A stretch of 64,000 nucleotides of DNA. Origin: Apis mellifera. Lineage: Eukaryota > Arthropoda > Insecta > Hymenoptera > Apidae. This document shows positions 36,921-47,698 of the stretch, in pieces. The notes under the pieces were generated by a model. It searched no databases, was not told the DNA's origin, and worked only from the letters and a program-made list of their open reading frames with translations. The translations under genes and the position numbers were made by a program. Every line of letters starts with the position of its first letter. Position 1 is the first letter of the stretch. Where the stretch lies: NCBI RefSeq assembly GCF_003254395.2, contig NC_037641.1, forward strand, positions 10,024,501 to 10,088,500, given 5' to 3'.

Positions 36921-39900
36921 CTCTCCCCTCCAACAACACACCACGCAGGTATATACGCAGGTATACACAAGTTTGATCGAAAATTACGAGTTTGTTTGTT
37001 TCTAGATTCTTAGCGGCGCGATCGGAACTCGTCGTACCGGTCTCTCTTTCGTCGTACCGTATCGGTTGAAATATGAGATCCTTTAGTCGGGAGACCTAAT
37101 AGGTGTCTGGAGACAAATAGGAGCGATGGTTGCGGTGTACAAAAAGGGAAGGTTGGAGGGAGGAGAGAGAGAGAGAGAGAGAGAGAAGAGGAAGACGCGG
37201 TAGGAAGATAGGTGTAACAGCGGGAAGATGGTGGCGGCGGTATACACGGGGATAATCGATCGTCATTAGCGGCCAACAGACGTGTTCGCGCACGTAATAA
37301 ACCCGTGTCTCGTCTCTATAGCCCCGAAGAATCGAGCGCAGGTGAGAGAAAGGAAGAACCCTCGTGCGCCTTCCCTCCTCCTCCTCCTGCTCCTCTGCTG
37401 CCCCCCCCTCCCCCCGCGTGTCCAGAAAACATTAATATGAAACGCACCGCTGACAAAATGGGCCGGTGGCCACCCGCGCGCGTAACCAACGTACAAATTA
37501 ATAGGCCCGCACCTATCAAACTTGACAACTTATTGTAAGAGAGGCCGAGTGATTAAGCTGCCCCTATTTAACATTTTTCCACTTGTTATTTCAACGTGTT
37601 ATGCGACGCGTTTCTTTCTTTCTCCCCTCGAATACCAAAGCGTGAAATTTAAATTTTTATCCGGAGAGGAGAGGAAAAAATCTAAGGTGGAATATTTGTT
37701 GGGGAAAGATTTGTAATAAAAATTTTTCGATCAAAAGAAGAGAAACTTTCGTTCCAACGCGTTAATTTCTCGAGAGAAAGAGGGAAAGGAGAGGGAAAGA
37801 AGGATATGGGATTGAAAATTAAGCGATATTTCGAGGAGGAGGAGGAAGGGGGGAACGGATACGGGTGTCAGGATAACGAGGCCGAGACTCTTTCAAAAGT
37901 GTTTCACTCGTTAAAAATACGTGTGAGCAAAGAAGCGAGTAGCGTGGCCGCGTTTCCTGCCCGCCTCTATTCAATTTCTAAGCGCGAAATGGTGGCTATC
38001 CTCGAATCGAATTGTAATCATGATGGGGTGGAATGAGTTAATTCCAGGTTGTCTTCCTGTCCGTCTCGAACGAAGACAGGGTAACACCCTCGCCTCCCCC
38101 CACGTCCCCACGAACACGAGCAACACGAGCTCTTTCGTCCGTTAAAACAAACGAAGGGGGGAAACGATTCTCGCCTTTTCTTCCTTTCCACGCGAAAATG
38201 TTCAAACAAACGCGAGCAAAACGTGATTAGGAAAGTTATTACGGTTAATGGGATTGTTTTGCACGTTTATATCGATGGAAAACTCACTCTTGCGTCGCAA
38301 GATTATTTCTTCTCGCAACCCTTGAGAAAAGTCGGAGAGATCGGAGGAACGAAAGGACAAAGTAAGCTCGTAAACTACGATTCCAATAGTTTGTTTTCGT
38401 TCGAATGGGGAATGGAACGTACATAGAGGTTAGGACGGAGAGTTTACGACTTCGTAGATATCGTTGCATTATCCGCCACGTTGCTCGCATTGTCGTCTCG
38501 TATTTTATGAGACAGTTACGAGAGCTTGTCGTCAATTCCCAATTATTTCCACTTGCTTGATCGGGTTTCATAGTTTCTTACCTGCCTCTCCAGAGAGCGT
38601 CGTTTTTTTTAACACGGAGGGGAGAGAGAGAGAGAGATCCGTGGAATTTATTCTGCCGCGTAAGAAACGTAAAAAGATAGAAGAAGGACCGTGGTTTTTG
38701 GTGGAGATAAAGGGCAAAAATTCGGCAAGATAAAAAATGGAAAAAGTGACGAAGAAGAGAGGGGAAAGACATGTGTCGCTCGTCCCAACACTCGACGTTC
38801 ACTCGTTGGTGAATGTAATCGAAAACGATGTGTGTGCTTTATCGACGTCTTATCTTTTCGCTTTAAAAACTCGAGTACTCGGGGGATGGAACGATCGTAT
38901 CGTATTCTAGCCTGGTGGGGCAGTGAATTCGACGAATGCAATGAGATTTCCATTGCAGAAATTTTTCATTAAAAAAAATATACAACTCGATCGACAGGAG
39001 ATGAAAGAGATAGAAGAAAACGTTAAAATCTAATGGGAGGGAAAGTCGCGTGTACCTTTTTCCTTTTATCACGTGAATTGAACACGCGGCTGGCCATTTA
39101 ATAAAGTAGCCAGTTTCGTATGTTTCGTGTCACGGGACACTCGACTGCCAAGTTAAGACGATCGAATCCTTAGATAAGCGTCGAAAATTGCAGGTATATA
39201 ATATAATACAAAGTATAATATAATGGCGACATAATGGTAACGCTAACCGACAGGAGCATCCGACCCCGGTTTCTTATGATTCAATGCTGCTCTTTTCACG
39301 GCGCACTTTTATTTTCCTACCCGTCCCTGCGCTTCTTTTCTTTTCATCCTCATCCCAATATCTCGATTACTATCTATTCTATTATTGCGCCAGTTTGCGC
39401 AATACAACCTTCCTTAAGTCCTCCGTTACTACCTCATATAATATACATACCTTCTTCTTTTTTTTTTTTTTTTTTTAACAAGTAATCAAACGATATATAT
39501 TAAAATATATAGAACAGCTGTTGAAGGTCTTCTTTGTGGACAAATAAATCAAAAATACCTATACTCTTATTAGCGAAAGGTAAAAATAATTACAATTTTT
39601 TTAATTTTAACAAAATATATTTTTTTATATTTTACATTTTGTTAATAATCTAATTAATGTTGTTGTTAAAGGACTGAAATTTGTTACTATTTTAAATAAT
39701 TAGAAACTAAGTTTTTTAACAAAAATAATATAATTTTTTATAATTTTAAATTTAAGAATAATGTGATTTATTACGTTTAAATTAATGTTTATTTATTGTC
39801 ATAGATATAATATTTATAACAAAGTTACACAGTTACATCGCTCCACCTTTAATTCTCGACAAATCTCTCTTCTTACAATATTGATAAAACCTCTCATAAG

Positions 39901-41046
39901 TCAAATTATTCTACTTTCCTTCTACGAAATCTAAGAGGAGCTTCCACGGTCCTTCGAGTTTGTGCTTCAACTTTGTTCATAATCGTTTCGTCCAAGTTTC
40001 GCGAAACAACTTCGTTGGAACGATAAAACGAAGTAACGTGTTCGTCGAAACAATTCGAGAGGAAAGAGAGACGCACGATATGGTTGAAAACGTTCGGCCT
40101 CCGACGAGGGAAGCGTGAGCGAGGAAGCATGGGTGCGGAATGACACGAGGGACAATAGTCGCATAACTAGATCTGGAGCAGGAGGAGGGTTGGCGATCGG
40201 GTTATGGGTTCGGCAAGGGTTGTCGGGGGACAGGGTCAGGGAAAACTAGCGCCTCGTAAATCATCGGTTAACGCACTGTTTAGGCGGGGCGGTTTCACGG
40301 TGGGTACAGTCCATACACGGTTTTCCAACACTAAATAATTCCACCATTTGCAACGTGGGGTGCGCGGAACGGATCCCCACTTTTTAAATCCTCCCCTCCC
40401 CCCTCCTCCCGTTTATATGTGAAAAAACAACAAATTGATGTCTTCATTTGACTCTCGGCAACCCTGCACAATATGAAAAACGGGTTTCCCTTTTTTTCTT
40501 TTATCTTTCTGGTATTTTTTGATATCAAGAAGTAGAATTTTGTTATCTCTTATTATTTGTATAAATATTATAAAAAGGTTAGTATGAATATGTTAAGTGG
40601 TTAAATGTAGGATCGTTAAAATTAAATAATATGGCGGCTTTTTATATCTAATTAGAGATGCTTCGTCGATTAATTTGATAGGACCCATTCGAGTTTCAAT
40701 TTATGTATCGTTTTTTTAACTGGCCTGAATTTATTCAAGTTAGAGAAATTTTAAAGAATAATAATTCAAATCAAAATGTGGTATATTTAAGATGAGCTTC
40801 GATAAATTTAATTTTAAAAAATATGAAAGAGGATAAAAAAGTAAATTAAAGTAATCACTTTAATTGAAGATAGTTTTAAAAAATTTACATTGAAAAGATT
40901 AAAAAATTTTTAAAAATTTTATATTAAAATGTTAAATTAATTTATTTGATTATCGATTTATAATATTTAAAAGTTTAAAAAAAATTTATGTTAAATTATA
41001 CATTTATCATATAATTATTTTGAAATAATTTCAAATTTTACAAATT
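36921..41046. other. Gene-free stretch
   Basis: It contains a (GA)n microsatellite at 37,163-37,187, a GC-rich block at 37,010-37,540 that could be a promoter or first exon (possible donor GCGCAG|GTGAGAG at 37,341), a GC-balanced block at 38,450-38,570, and AT-rich islands at 39,480-39,840 and 40,530-41,046. I examined the AT islands for mitochondrial sequence and saw none. No coding exon is recognisable. Confidence 0.45.
37163..37187. repeat. (GA)12 microsatellite
   Basis: An uninterrupted run of alternating G and A inside a longer purine tract. Confidence 0.95.
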
Positions 41047-41380
41047 TTAACCACTTCGGTACGAGCGTCGACGGCCACACACGACTCCATACAGGCCGAG
41101 CGCCGATTACGGTCGACGGCCAGAAATTTTGTCTTATTTCTGCACTTGAGGGGTGTTCGTGTTCGCACAATTTTAGTTCCGCTCAGTCCATCGAGCAACA
41201 CGGTTCTGTGACATTTTTACATGTTTAAAAGAAGTTATTATATTAAGTTCTTACAAATAAAGTTTATAAAGTTATTATATTTAGTTTTCTTTACATTTAT
41301 AGTAACTCAATGGACAATCATAGTTGACAAGAGCGACCCAATCATTCCATGGCCGATAGACACCGTACCGAAGAGGTTAA
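41047..41380. mobile_element. piggyBac-like TTAA-flanked non-autonomous element (MITE-like)
   Basis: The element begins TTAACCACTTCGGTACG at 41047 and ends CGTACCGAAGAGGTTAA at 41380. The 13 bases inside each TTAA are inverted copies with one mismatch, and GGCC also matches in both arms 22-26 bases in. TTAA target duplication and CC/GG termini are the hallmark of the piggyBac superfamily. The left arm has two direct copies of GTCGACGGCC (41067 and 41112), the kind of subterminal repeat that transposases bind. At 334 bases it cannot encode a transposase; a 61-residue open frame from 41221 runs through and past the right end. It sits at the right edge of an AT-rich island. The family assignment comes from the ends only. 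Confidence 0.8.
41175..41206 (+). promoter_or_regulatory. Initiator plus MTE/DPE-like core promoter inside the mobile element
   Basis: Taking the A of TTTTAGTTC (41175) as +1, GGTTC occupies +28 to +32 and fits the insect DPE consensus RGWYV. CGAGCAACACGG at +18 to +29 matches the MTE consensus at about 9 of 12 positions. An ATG with an open frame follows 46 bases downstream of +1. This may be the relic of a transposase promoter or a chance match. Confidence 0.35.
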
Positions 41381-43581
41381 AGAAAATGCGAGATAATAAA
41401 AAGTAAGTAAATCAAAGTTTGATTATAAAAATCTTAATCGAATCTTTATCCAATTTTTGTATTAATAGAGAGACTAGATTAAAAATATTCAATATGATTC
41501 ACAAAAATCACCAAAAAGACGGTAGATTAGTATTTTTTACTCGATTTTTTTTGCAAGATCGTATTGAAAAAATTATCGTGAATCTCGGTAAGATGGCAGA
41601 GAGAATTTCTCGAAAGCGTGGCGAAGATGGTGAATGTGGACGACAAGGGCAATTGTCATTAACACACCTCTCGCTCGTTTCAACAGCGTAGCATCCGTGT
41701 CGCTTTTAAGAGGCGTTGTGGTGGCGGCGGCCACTGGGACGCGCCTCCTCGCCCATAATCCAGCCGGTCGCGTTTCAAACGGCCAGCACGCGGAGGCGAC
41801 ATATTTATGGCTTGTTTTTAAATATTAAATGATGCAAAGGATACCGCTTTGCCAGGATCCTCGCGCCAGGATCTTCCCTCTCGCTGATAGAGATGTTATT
41901 AACTCCGAAAAAAAGGCGGCCGCGGTCGTGAACCGTGCCGAATCCCGAACTTGGATTTATGAAGCTAACCGAAAAGAATGCGCGCCATCCGCCCTTTCTG
42001 GCCGTTAATTCGTAATTGATGTCTTTATTCGGTGGACCCCGTGGATCAACCGTATATATATATATCCCTCCTTCCCTTATATAGGGTGCTCCATAAACTA
42101 GGCGGCCATTCTTAATGCTAAACGTCATCGATTCGAAACAAACTTTCTTCAAACTTTATTTATTTTTATCCCCTTTTGCTTTTTCTTCTTCCTCTTCCTC
42201 CTCTTCTTCTTCTCTTTTTTGCTTCTCAAAGTGATGCTTAAAGTGTACGCGTGGCGCGTTTCAGAAATTTTTTTAATTTCGAAAATCTTCGTTCGAGGAT
42301 CGATCAAGAAGAATCGACTCCAATGTTTGGCTATTACGAGCTATTCCATGCGTAACAGGAAATGCAGGCGAAAAATATGGGAAAATAACGACGATACGAT
42401 TGTTCCGTCCATTTATTATCGTATTAGATATTTATCCTCCGAGCTTCTTAATAAATGTGGTAACCGCGAGTTGATCCACGAGATGAGCCGTCATTAGTGG
42501 AAACGTTTCGACGGTAAAGACAGGTGAACGCTCTCCCACAGCCGGAGAATCGGGGAATCACCGCCTCTCCGTTGCACGAAACTGCGGTAGATGCGTTTCA
42601 ACCGCGATCTAATGACAGAGTGGAGAGGTTACACACTCTGCTTTCTCCTTCTGTCATCGATCGTTTTATATATATATATATACGAAATATTAATGAGAGA
42701 TATTGTGAATGATTAATCACGCGAGGATCTCGACGTATTAAGAATTAACGAAACTCGATAAAATCTGCACGATGAAAGGATCTATTAGCGATAAATTGAT
42801 TAAAGAAAGAATCTGATTCTTCCTTCACTTGGCTTGATTAAAAGACATTTCTTTTATATGGAATATTATTCCATATTTTTCATAAAGAATATAATTTGTA
42901 AAAAAAAGAAAAAAAATCAATAACTTTTTGCGTATATTTCTGCACATGTGTCTCTTTTGTACATCAAATATTTACGTGAAACGAAAAACATTCATCATAC
43001 GGTGTTGCAATTATTTGCAAACTTTAGTAGTAGATAAACGTGCCAGTTCTATAGCCGTGCTATAGCAGTCACGTTTGATCGATACGAATGAAAAAGTTCA
43101 CGGGCGTTTGTATCGGTACACGAAAGAAATTGTTTCGAACGATCCAAACAAATATTCAATTCGTACCATAAATATTTATAGATAATGGGTTCTATCTCAC
43201 AATCGTGAAAAAATTGGAAATTTGATGATTCGATTTCAACGTTTTTAGAAATTCTTTGTACCTGAGCTTAATTCCTGCATAATTTAACTTAATTGCTTAA
43301 TCCCGTGTGACAAATTTTAACGGAAACTTCGTCGAGATCGATCGATGAAACTCGCTTAATGGAATGCAAAAGTGAAACGGCATATTATATCGATCACTCG
43401 TGCAAGTCTCGGTTCCCATATGCGTATGAAAACTTAAAGATGACGACAATCTAACTGTTTCTAACTAACCATGATATAAATGTGTCAGTGAGGTAAATGC
43501 TGCGAGCCACGCTTAATCAAACGTTACGTTCTATCAACATTCTATAGTTCTACGCCAACGTGAATAAATACAACATTGTAG
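41381..43581. other. Gene-free stretch
   Basis: A good donor-like AAAAA|GTAAGT follows the open frame that leaves the mobile element (41,402), but no continuation exon is recognised. GC-balanced blocks at 41,590-42,060 hold TTAACACACCTC (T-box-like) and CAATTGTCATT. A perfect 21-base palindrome lies at 42,855-42,875, and a 7-base hairpin CTATAGC-CGT-GCTATAG near 43,050. No gene is called. Confidence 0.45.
42855..42875. repeat. 21-base perfect palindrome
   Basis: ATATGGAATA and TATTCCATAT are separated by a single T. It could be a symmetrical protein site or simply an AT-rich chance palindrome. Confidence 0.8.
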
Positions 43582-44290
43582 ATTAATACGATTAATACAC
43601 TTTTCATCGATTCGATCGAATACAACTTCTCGTATCCCAATTTCAAAAATCAGAGAAATCTAATACAATTTCATAAAATATCCTCTCTTAAATTTAAACC
43701 ATAATTCAACAACTTCTTGATCGTGCAACTCACAGAAATCTCATCTCGAATTGTATACACAACAACGAGAGCTTCGAAAAGCTCGAGAGATCGAGAAGAA
43801 AGAAAGAAAAAAAAGAATTAATACGATTAATACTTTTCATCGATTCTCGAATACAACTTTTCGTATGAAATTTCAATTTCAAAAATCAGAGAAATATAAT
43901 ACAATTTCATAAAATTTACCAAAATATCCTCTCTTAAATTTAAACCATAATTCAATAACTTCTTGATCGTACAACTCACAGAAATCTCACGCGAATTTTA
44001 CAACGAGAGCTTCGAAAAGCTCGAGAGATCGAGAAGAAAGAAAAAAAAAAATTAATACGATTAATACACTTTTCATCGATTCGATCGAATACAACTTTTC
44101 ATAAGCCAATTTCAAAAATCAGAGAAATCTAATACAATTTTATTCAATAAAAATTTACCAAAGTATCTCTTAAATTTAAACCATAATTCAACAACTTCTT
44201 GATCGTTGGTCAACTCACAGAAATCTCACGCGAATTTTACAACGAGAGCTTCGAAAAAGCTCGAGAGATCGAGAAGAAAGGAAAAAGGGA
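43582..44290. repeat. Tandem triplication, period about 234 bases
   Basis: Three copies start with ATTAATACGATTAATAC (about 43,583, 43,817 and 44,051). Each continues through TTTTCATCGATTC, ATACAACTT, TTCAAAAATCAGAGAAAT, TAAATTTAAACCATAATTCA, ACTTCTTGATCGT and GAGAGATCGAGAAGAAAG. Similarity is high, with small indels. Confidence 0.92.
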
Positions 44291-46103
44291 AGAAAAAAAT
44301 AAATAAATAAATCGAAGAGAAAGAGGCAATAAAACGGGGACAGCTGTTCCCTCCTGTGATCTATCGACTCTGTATATATATATATACATACATCGAATAT
44401 ACATACATTCGGTGTGAACCAGTCCCGTGGCGTAGCACCGCGGTATCATAACACCAAACGCCTATTTGTTAGACGATAAATATGTAAGTGTAACACAATG
44501 TCCCTCGCCCCCCTCCCCGCCCCGTATTCCGAGCGTATTCAACCCATCTTTCGCCAGGGTCCCCGCTAGGAAGTGTTAACCTCCACTGTGTACCGACGAC
44601 TCAGGGACAGGGGAGGGGAGGGAGAAGGGACGCGCGCGGTACGCAACATTAAATCATATATACACGCACACGCGCTTGCAGCGCGTTATATCTTGGATTA
44701 TATTCGTGGCTGCCCTCGATCGCGTTGTATTTCGGGTTGTATTGGCGCGCGTGTGGGACAAACTGCGCCCCGCCACGCTCTCCCATAAACGTCCGCGCGA
44801 CCCACGGGGACACGTAAGTGGGGACAGATGGTGTCCGCGAAGTCAAAAGTTGCCGAATAAGGGCACGGAGGAATAACAAGTTGGATAGATTCGTGAAAAT
44901 TCGTTTGCAATTTCTTCTTTATTTTTCCTCTTTCCTTTAGCTTAGAGTGGTTTTGGGGGTGGCTTTTTCTTTTTCTGACGCCATTAAATTTGGAAAATTT
45001 AAAACGTGTATACAGAGATTTTAGAGATAGAGATGGATAGAGAATAATTTTGAAGAGGTAGAAATGTGATAATTGTAATTGATTATTTCGTATACGTTTG
45101 ATTTGAAAATCAATGAAAAGAATTTTAATAATTTTGATGAGATAAGATTGGAAGTAACTTGTTGATCGTTTGAAAGATGTGAAGGAAAAAAGATGTTGCA
45201 GCGGTTGAAGCGAGTAACGAGGCTTTTTAAATACGTAATGAAGCTTGGAAAGTGACAGGATTCGAGACGTTTCGAGTAATATATCACTCGAATGCATTTG
45301 TCGTTCGTTAAATATTTATCAAGTTCGTATTGCTTCGAATTGATGATTCATTTTCCCTGGTTGGTTACATATATATATATATGTGTATATATGTATAGGT
45401 GGATACACACCTGTTTAAAGGAAACGTGAAACGGGAAAATGTTTTATTCATTTTAAAAGGAACCCTCCTTTTTGCACTCCATGATTTGTTAAAAAAATTG
45501 GGGTGTATCGAAAATGATGTACGCACGTGTTATTATCACGACAGCTTGGAATTACAAAGTGTAACGTAAGTATCGGAACACGAAGACACAACACGATAAA
45601 ATATACGTGGAAGAAATACACGATAGTTTCGTTGCTCTTTAAATTCGCAACGATCGTTTGAATCGTTTTCCAAATAAATATTGCACGTAATTTTGATTGC
45701 ACGTCAAGTTAACTACTGGCAATTTCTTCGTCTTACGCGTGAGTGTGCGCGATAGTTTTTATTGAATAAATCGGATTTTTTTTTTTTGAAGGGTTGGAAG
45801 GATTGATTATAGACACGCGGTATTTTCTTCGTTCTTTTTGAAGCCACGTGAACAGCAAGGAAATAGTCCTATCCATCTTTCCTCCAAATATAATAGATTA
45901 TTTTTTGTTACCTTTGTTACGAGGCTTACACGAAAACCACTGAAAAGAATCACGTTAAATCTAATCTCGTTGAATCGATTCGAACCTTAGGTCGATAGAA
46001 ATTCTACATTTTTACACATCTTGCGATTCTTCAAAAATATCGTATCCCTTTTGTATTGGTAAAAAATTACTTATTTACAAGTAAATTTTAAAAATCTTCT
46101 CGC
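44291..46103. other. Gene-free stretch
   Basis: A GC-rich block at 44,400-44,860 (CpG-dense, with C-runs and G-runs) could be promoter-like, but no transcript features follow. The longest open frame, minus 44,698-45,297, is Ser/Lys-rich without any domain and has no splice context. Short TA/TG repeats occur at about 45,370-45,395. Confidence 0.45.
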
Positions 46104-46625
46104 TCTATAAATTACGACGAAAATTTTGGATTTCTTTTCAAACGATTTCTCACTTGAAGAAAATAATCCAATCGCGGTTGGATCGAAGATCAAACTCGAT
46201 CGAATCTTCATCTCTTCACCAAACGAAAGTTTACGATTCAGGAATATTTGATTCAAATTTAATTGAATCTCTTCAGCCGCTGTTAAATATGTTTCTATAA
46301 ATTACGATGAAAATTTCTTTTCACTCGAAGAAAATAATCCAATCGCGGTTGGATCGAAGATCAAACTCGATCGAATCTTCATCTCTTCACCAAACGAAGG
46401 CTTATGATTCAGGATGGAACGTTTAATTCAAATTGAATCTCTTCAGCCGCTGTTAAATACGTTTCTATAAATTACGATGAAAATTTTGAATTTCTTTTCA
46501 GTCGAAGAAAATAATCCAATCGCGGTTGGATCGAAGATCAAACTCGATCGAATCTTCATCTCTTCACCAAACGAAGGCTTACGATTCAGCGTGGAGCGTT
46601 TGATTCAAATTCAACTTGGGGATGA
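46104..46625. repeat. Tandem triplication with an internal imperfect palindrome, period 170-191 bases
   Basis: Copies begin at CTATAAATTACGA (46,104, 46,295 and 46,465). Each carries AATAATCCAATCGCGGTTGG, GATCGAAGATCAAACTCGAT, CGAATCTTCATCTCTTCACC and AAACGAA. The first two copies end in TCTTCAGCCGCTGTTAAATA. TCCAAtcgcggTTGGA is a hairpin within each unit, and GATCGAAGAT is partly mirrored by the later ATCGAATCTTC. The core of about 100 bases is nearly identical in all three copies. Confidence 0.92.
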
Positions 46626-47056
46626 GTTTAAGCACTGTTAGAGACGTTACGTACGTGTTCAATCGCGCATGATTCTCCGTCGTGAATTCGAATTAATCAA
46701 TTATCCTCGTATTAACACCTTTACAGTTCGGTTGCCACTTTTCGAGTCGGCCTCGGTGAGCGTAGTTACCTGAATGATTCATCACGGTTCCTGGCTTCTC
46801 AAGTACAGTTGATCGTGGGACTTTACGGGTTCGCAGGTAGTCGATCGTGTCCCTTCCCAACGAAACGTTCTCCTTAGGGACGTGGTACGCTCTCTTGGCT
46901 GCTCAACATCGCTTTAATGAAATTACGCGCGGCGAATAGAATTATTCGCCGGTACTAATTACCTCGTTGAACTCGCGAGCCTTGCGATTTTTTACGCTCA
47001 AACGTGTCTGCCGCTCGTCTCGATACGAGGAGAAATGTCAATTCTATTTGACGATA
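46626..47056. other. GC-balanced noncoding block with a perfect hairpin
   Basis: GGCGAATA-GAAT-TATTCGCC at 46,931-46,950 is a perfect 8-base stem with a 4-base loop. TTAACACCTTT (46,712-46,722) resembles a T-box site and AATTAATCAATTA a homeodomain pair. There is no coding frame. Confidence 0.4.
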
Positions 47057-47698
47057 AAAGTTCCAAAGTTTTCTGGAATTTCAACTTTTTTATTAACTCT
47101 CTAATATATATGTACACGAAGAATCAAAATTTTGGTTAGAAAAAAATTGTATTAATTCAAATCTATCCAATCTTTTCTCGATAATTAGTTTCTCGATCTG
47201 GGGATATTCTTTTATACGAATTCAATTTAATTTTGATTGCCACTGCAACGAATTAATTTAAAATTTATATCATAAAGTTCCAAAATTTTCTGGAATTTTA
47301 ACTTTTTTATTAACTCTCCAATATATATGTACACGAAGAATCAAAATTTTGGTTAGAAAAAAATTGTATTAATTCAAATCTATCTAATCTTTTCTCGATA
47401 ATTAGTTTCTCGATCTGGAGATATTCTTTTATACGAATTCAATTTAATTTTGATTGCCACTGCAACGAATTAATTTAAAATTTATATTATAAAGTTTCAA
47501 AGTTTTCTTCAACTTTTTTATTAACTCTCTAATATATATATATATGAAGAATCAAAATTTTGATTAGAAAAAAAATTGTATTAATTCAAATCTCTCCAAT
47601 CTTTTCTCGATAATTAGTTTCTCGATCTGGGGATATTCTTTTATACGAATTCAATTTAATTTTGATTGTAACGAATTAATTTAAAATTTATATTATAA
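47057..47698. repeat. Tandem triplication, period 217 bases
   Basis: Copies start near 47,057, 47,274 and 47,491 at AAAGTT(C/T)CAAA. All share ACTTTTTTATTAACTCT, GAAGAATCAAAATTTTG, ATTGTATTAATTCAAATCT, TTTTCTCGATAATTAGTTTC and TATTCTTTTATACGAATTCA. Two successive offsets of exactly 217 and very few substitutions suggest a young array. Confidence 0.93.

Noticed and set aside
39480..39840. AT-rich island as a second mitochondrial insertion
   Set aside because: No mitochondrial protein or rRNA sequence could be read in either orientation.
41221..41406. Small membrane-anchored protein gene (61 residues, good donor after it)
   Set aside because: The C-terminal part of the frame (DTVPKRLK) is encoded by the right inverted repeat of the mobile element, so the frame is better explained as element sequence.
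44698..45297. 199-codon minus-strand frame
   Set aside because: No recognisable domain, compositionally ordinary for low-stop sequence, no splice or promoter context.
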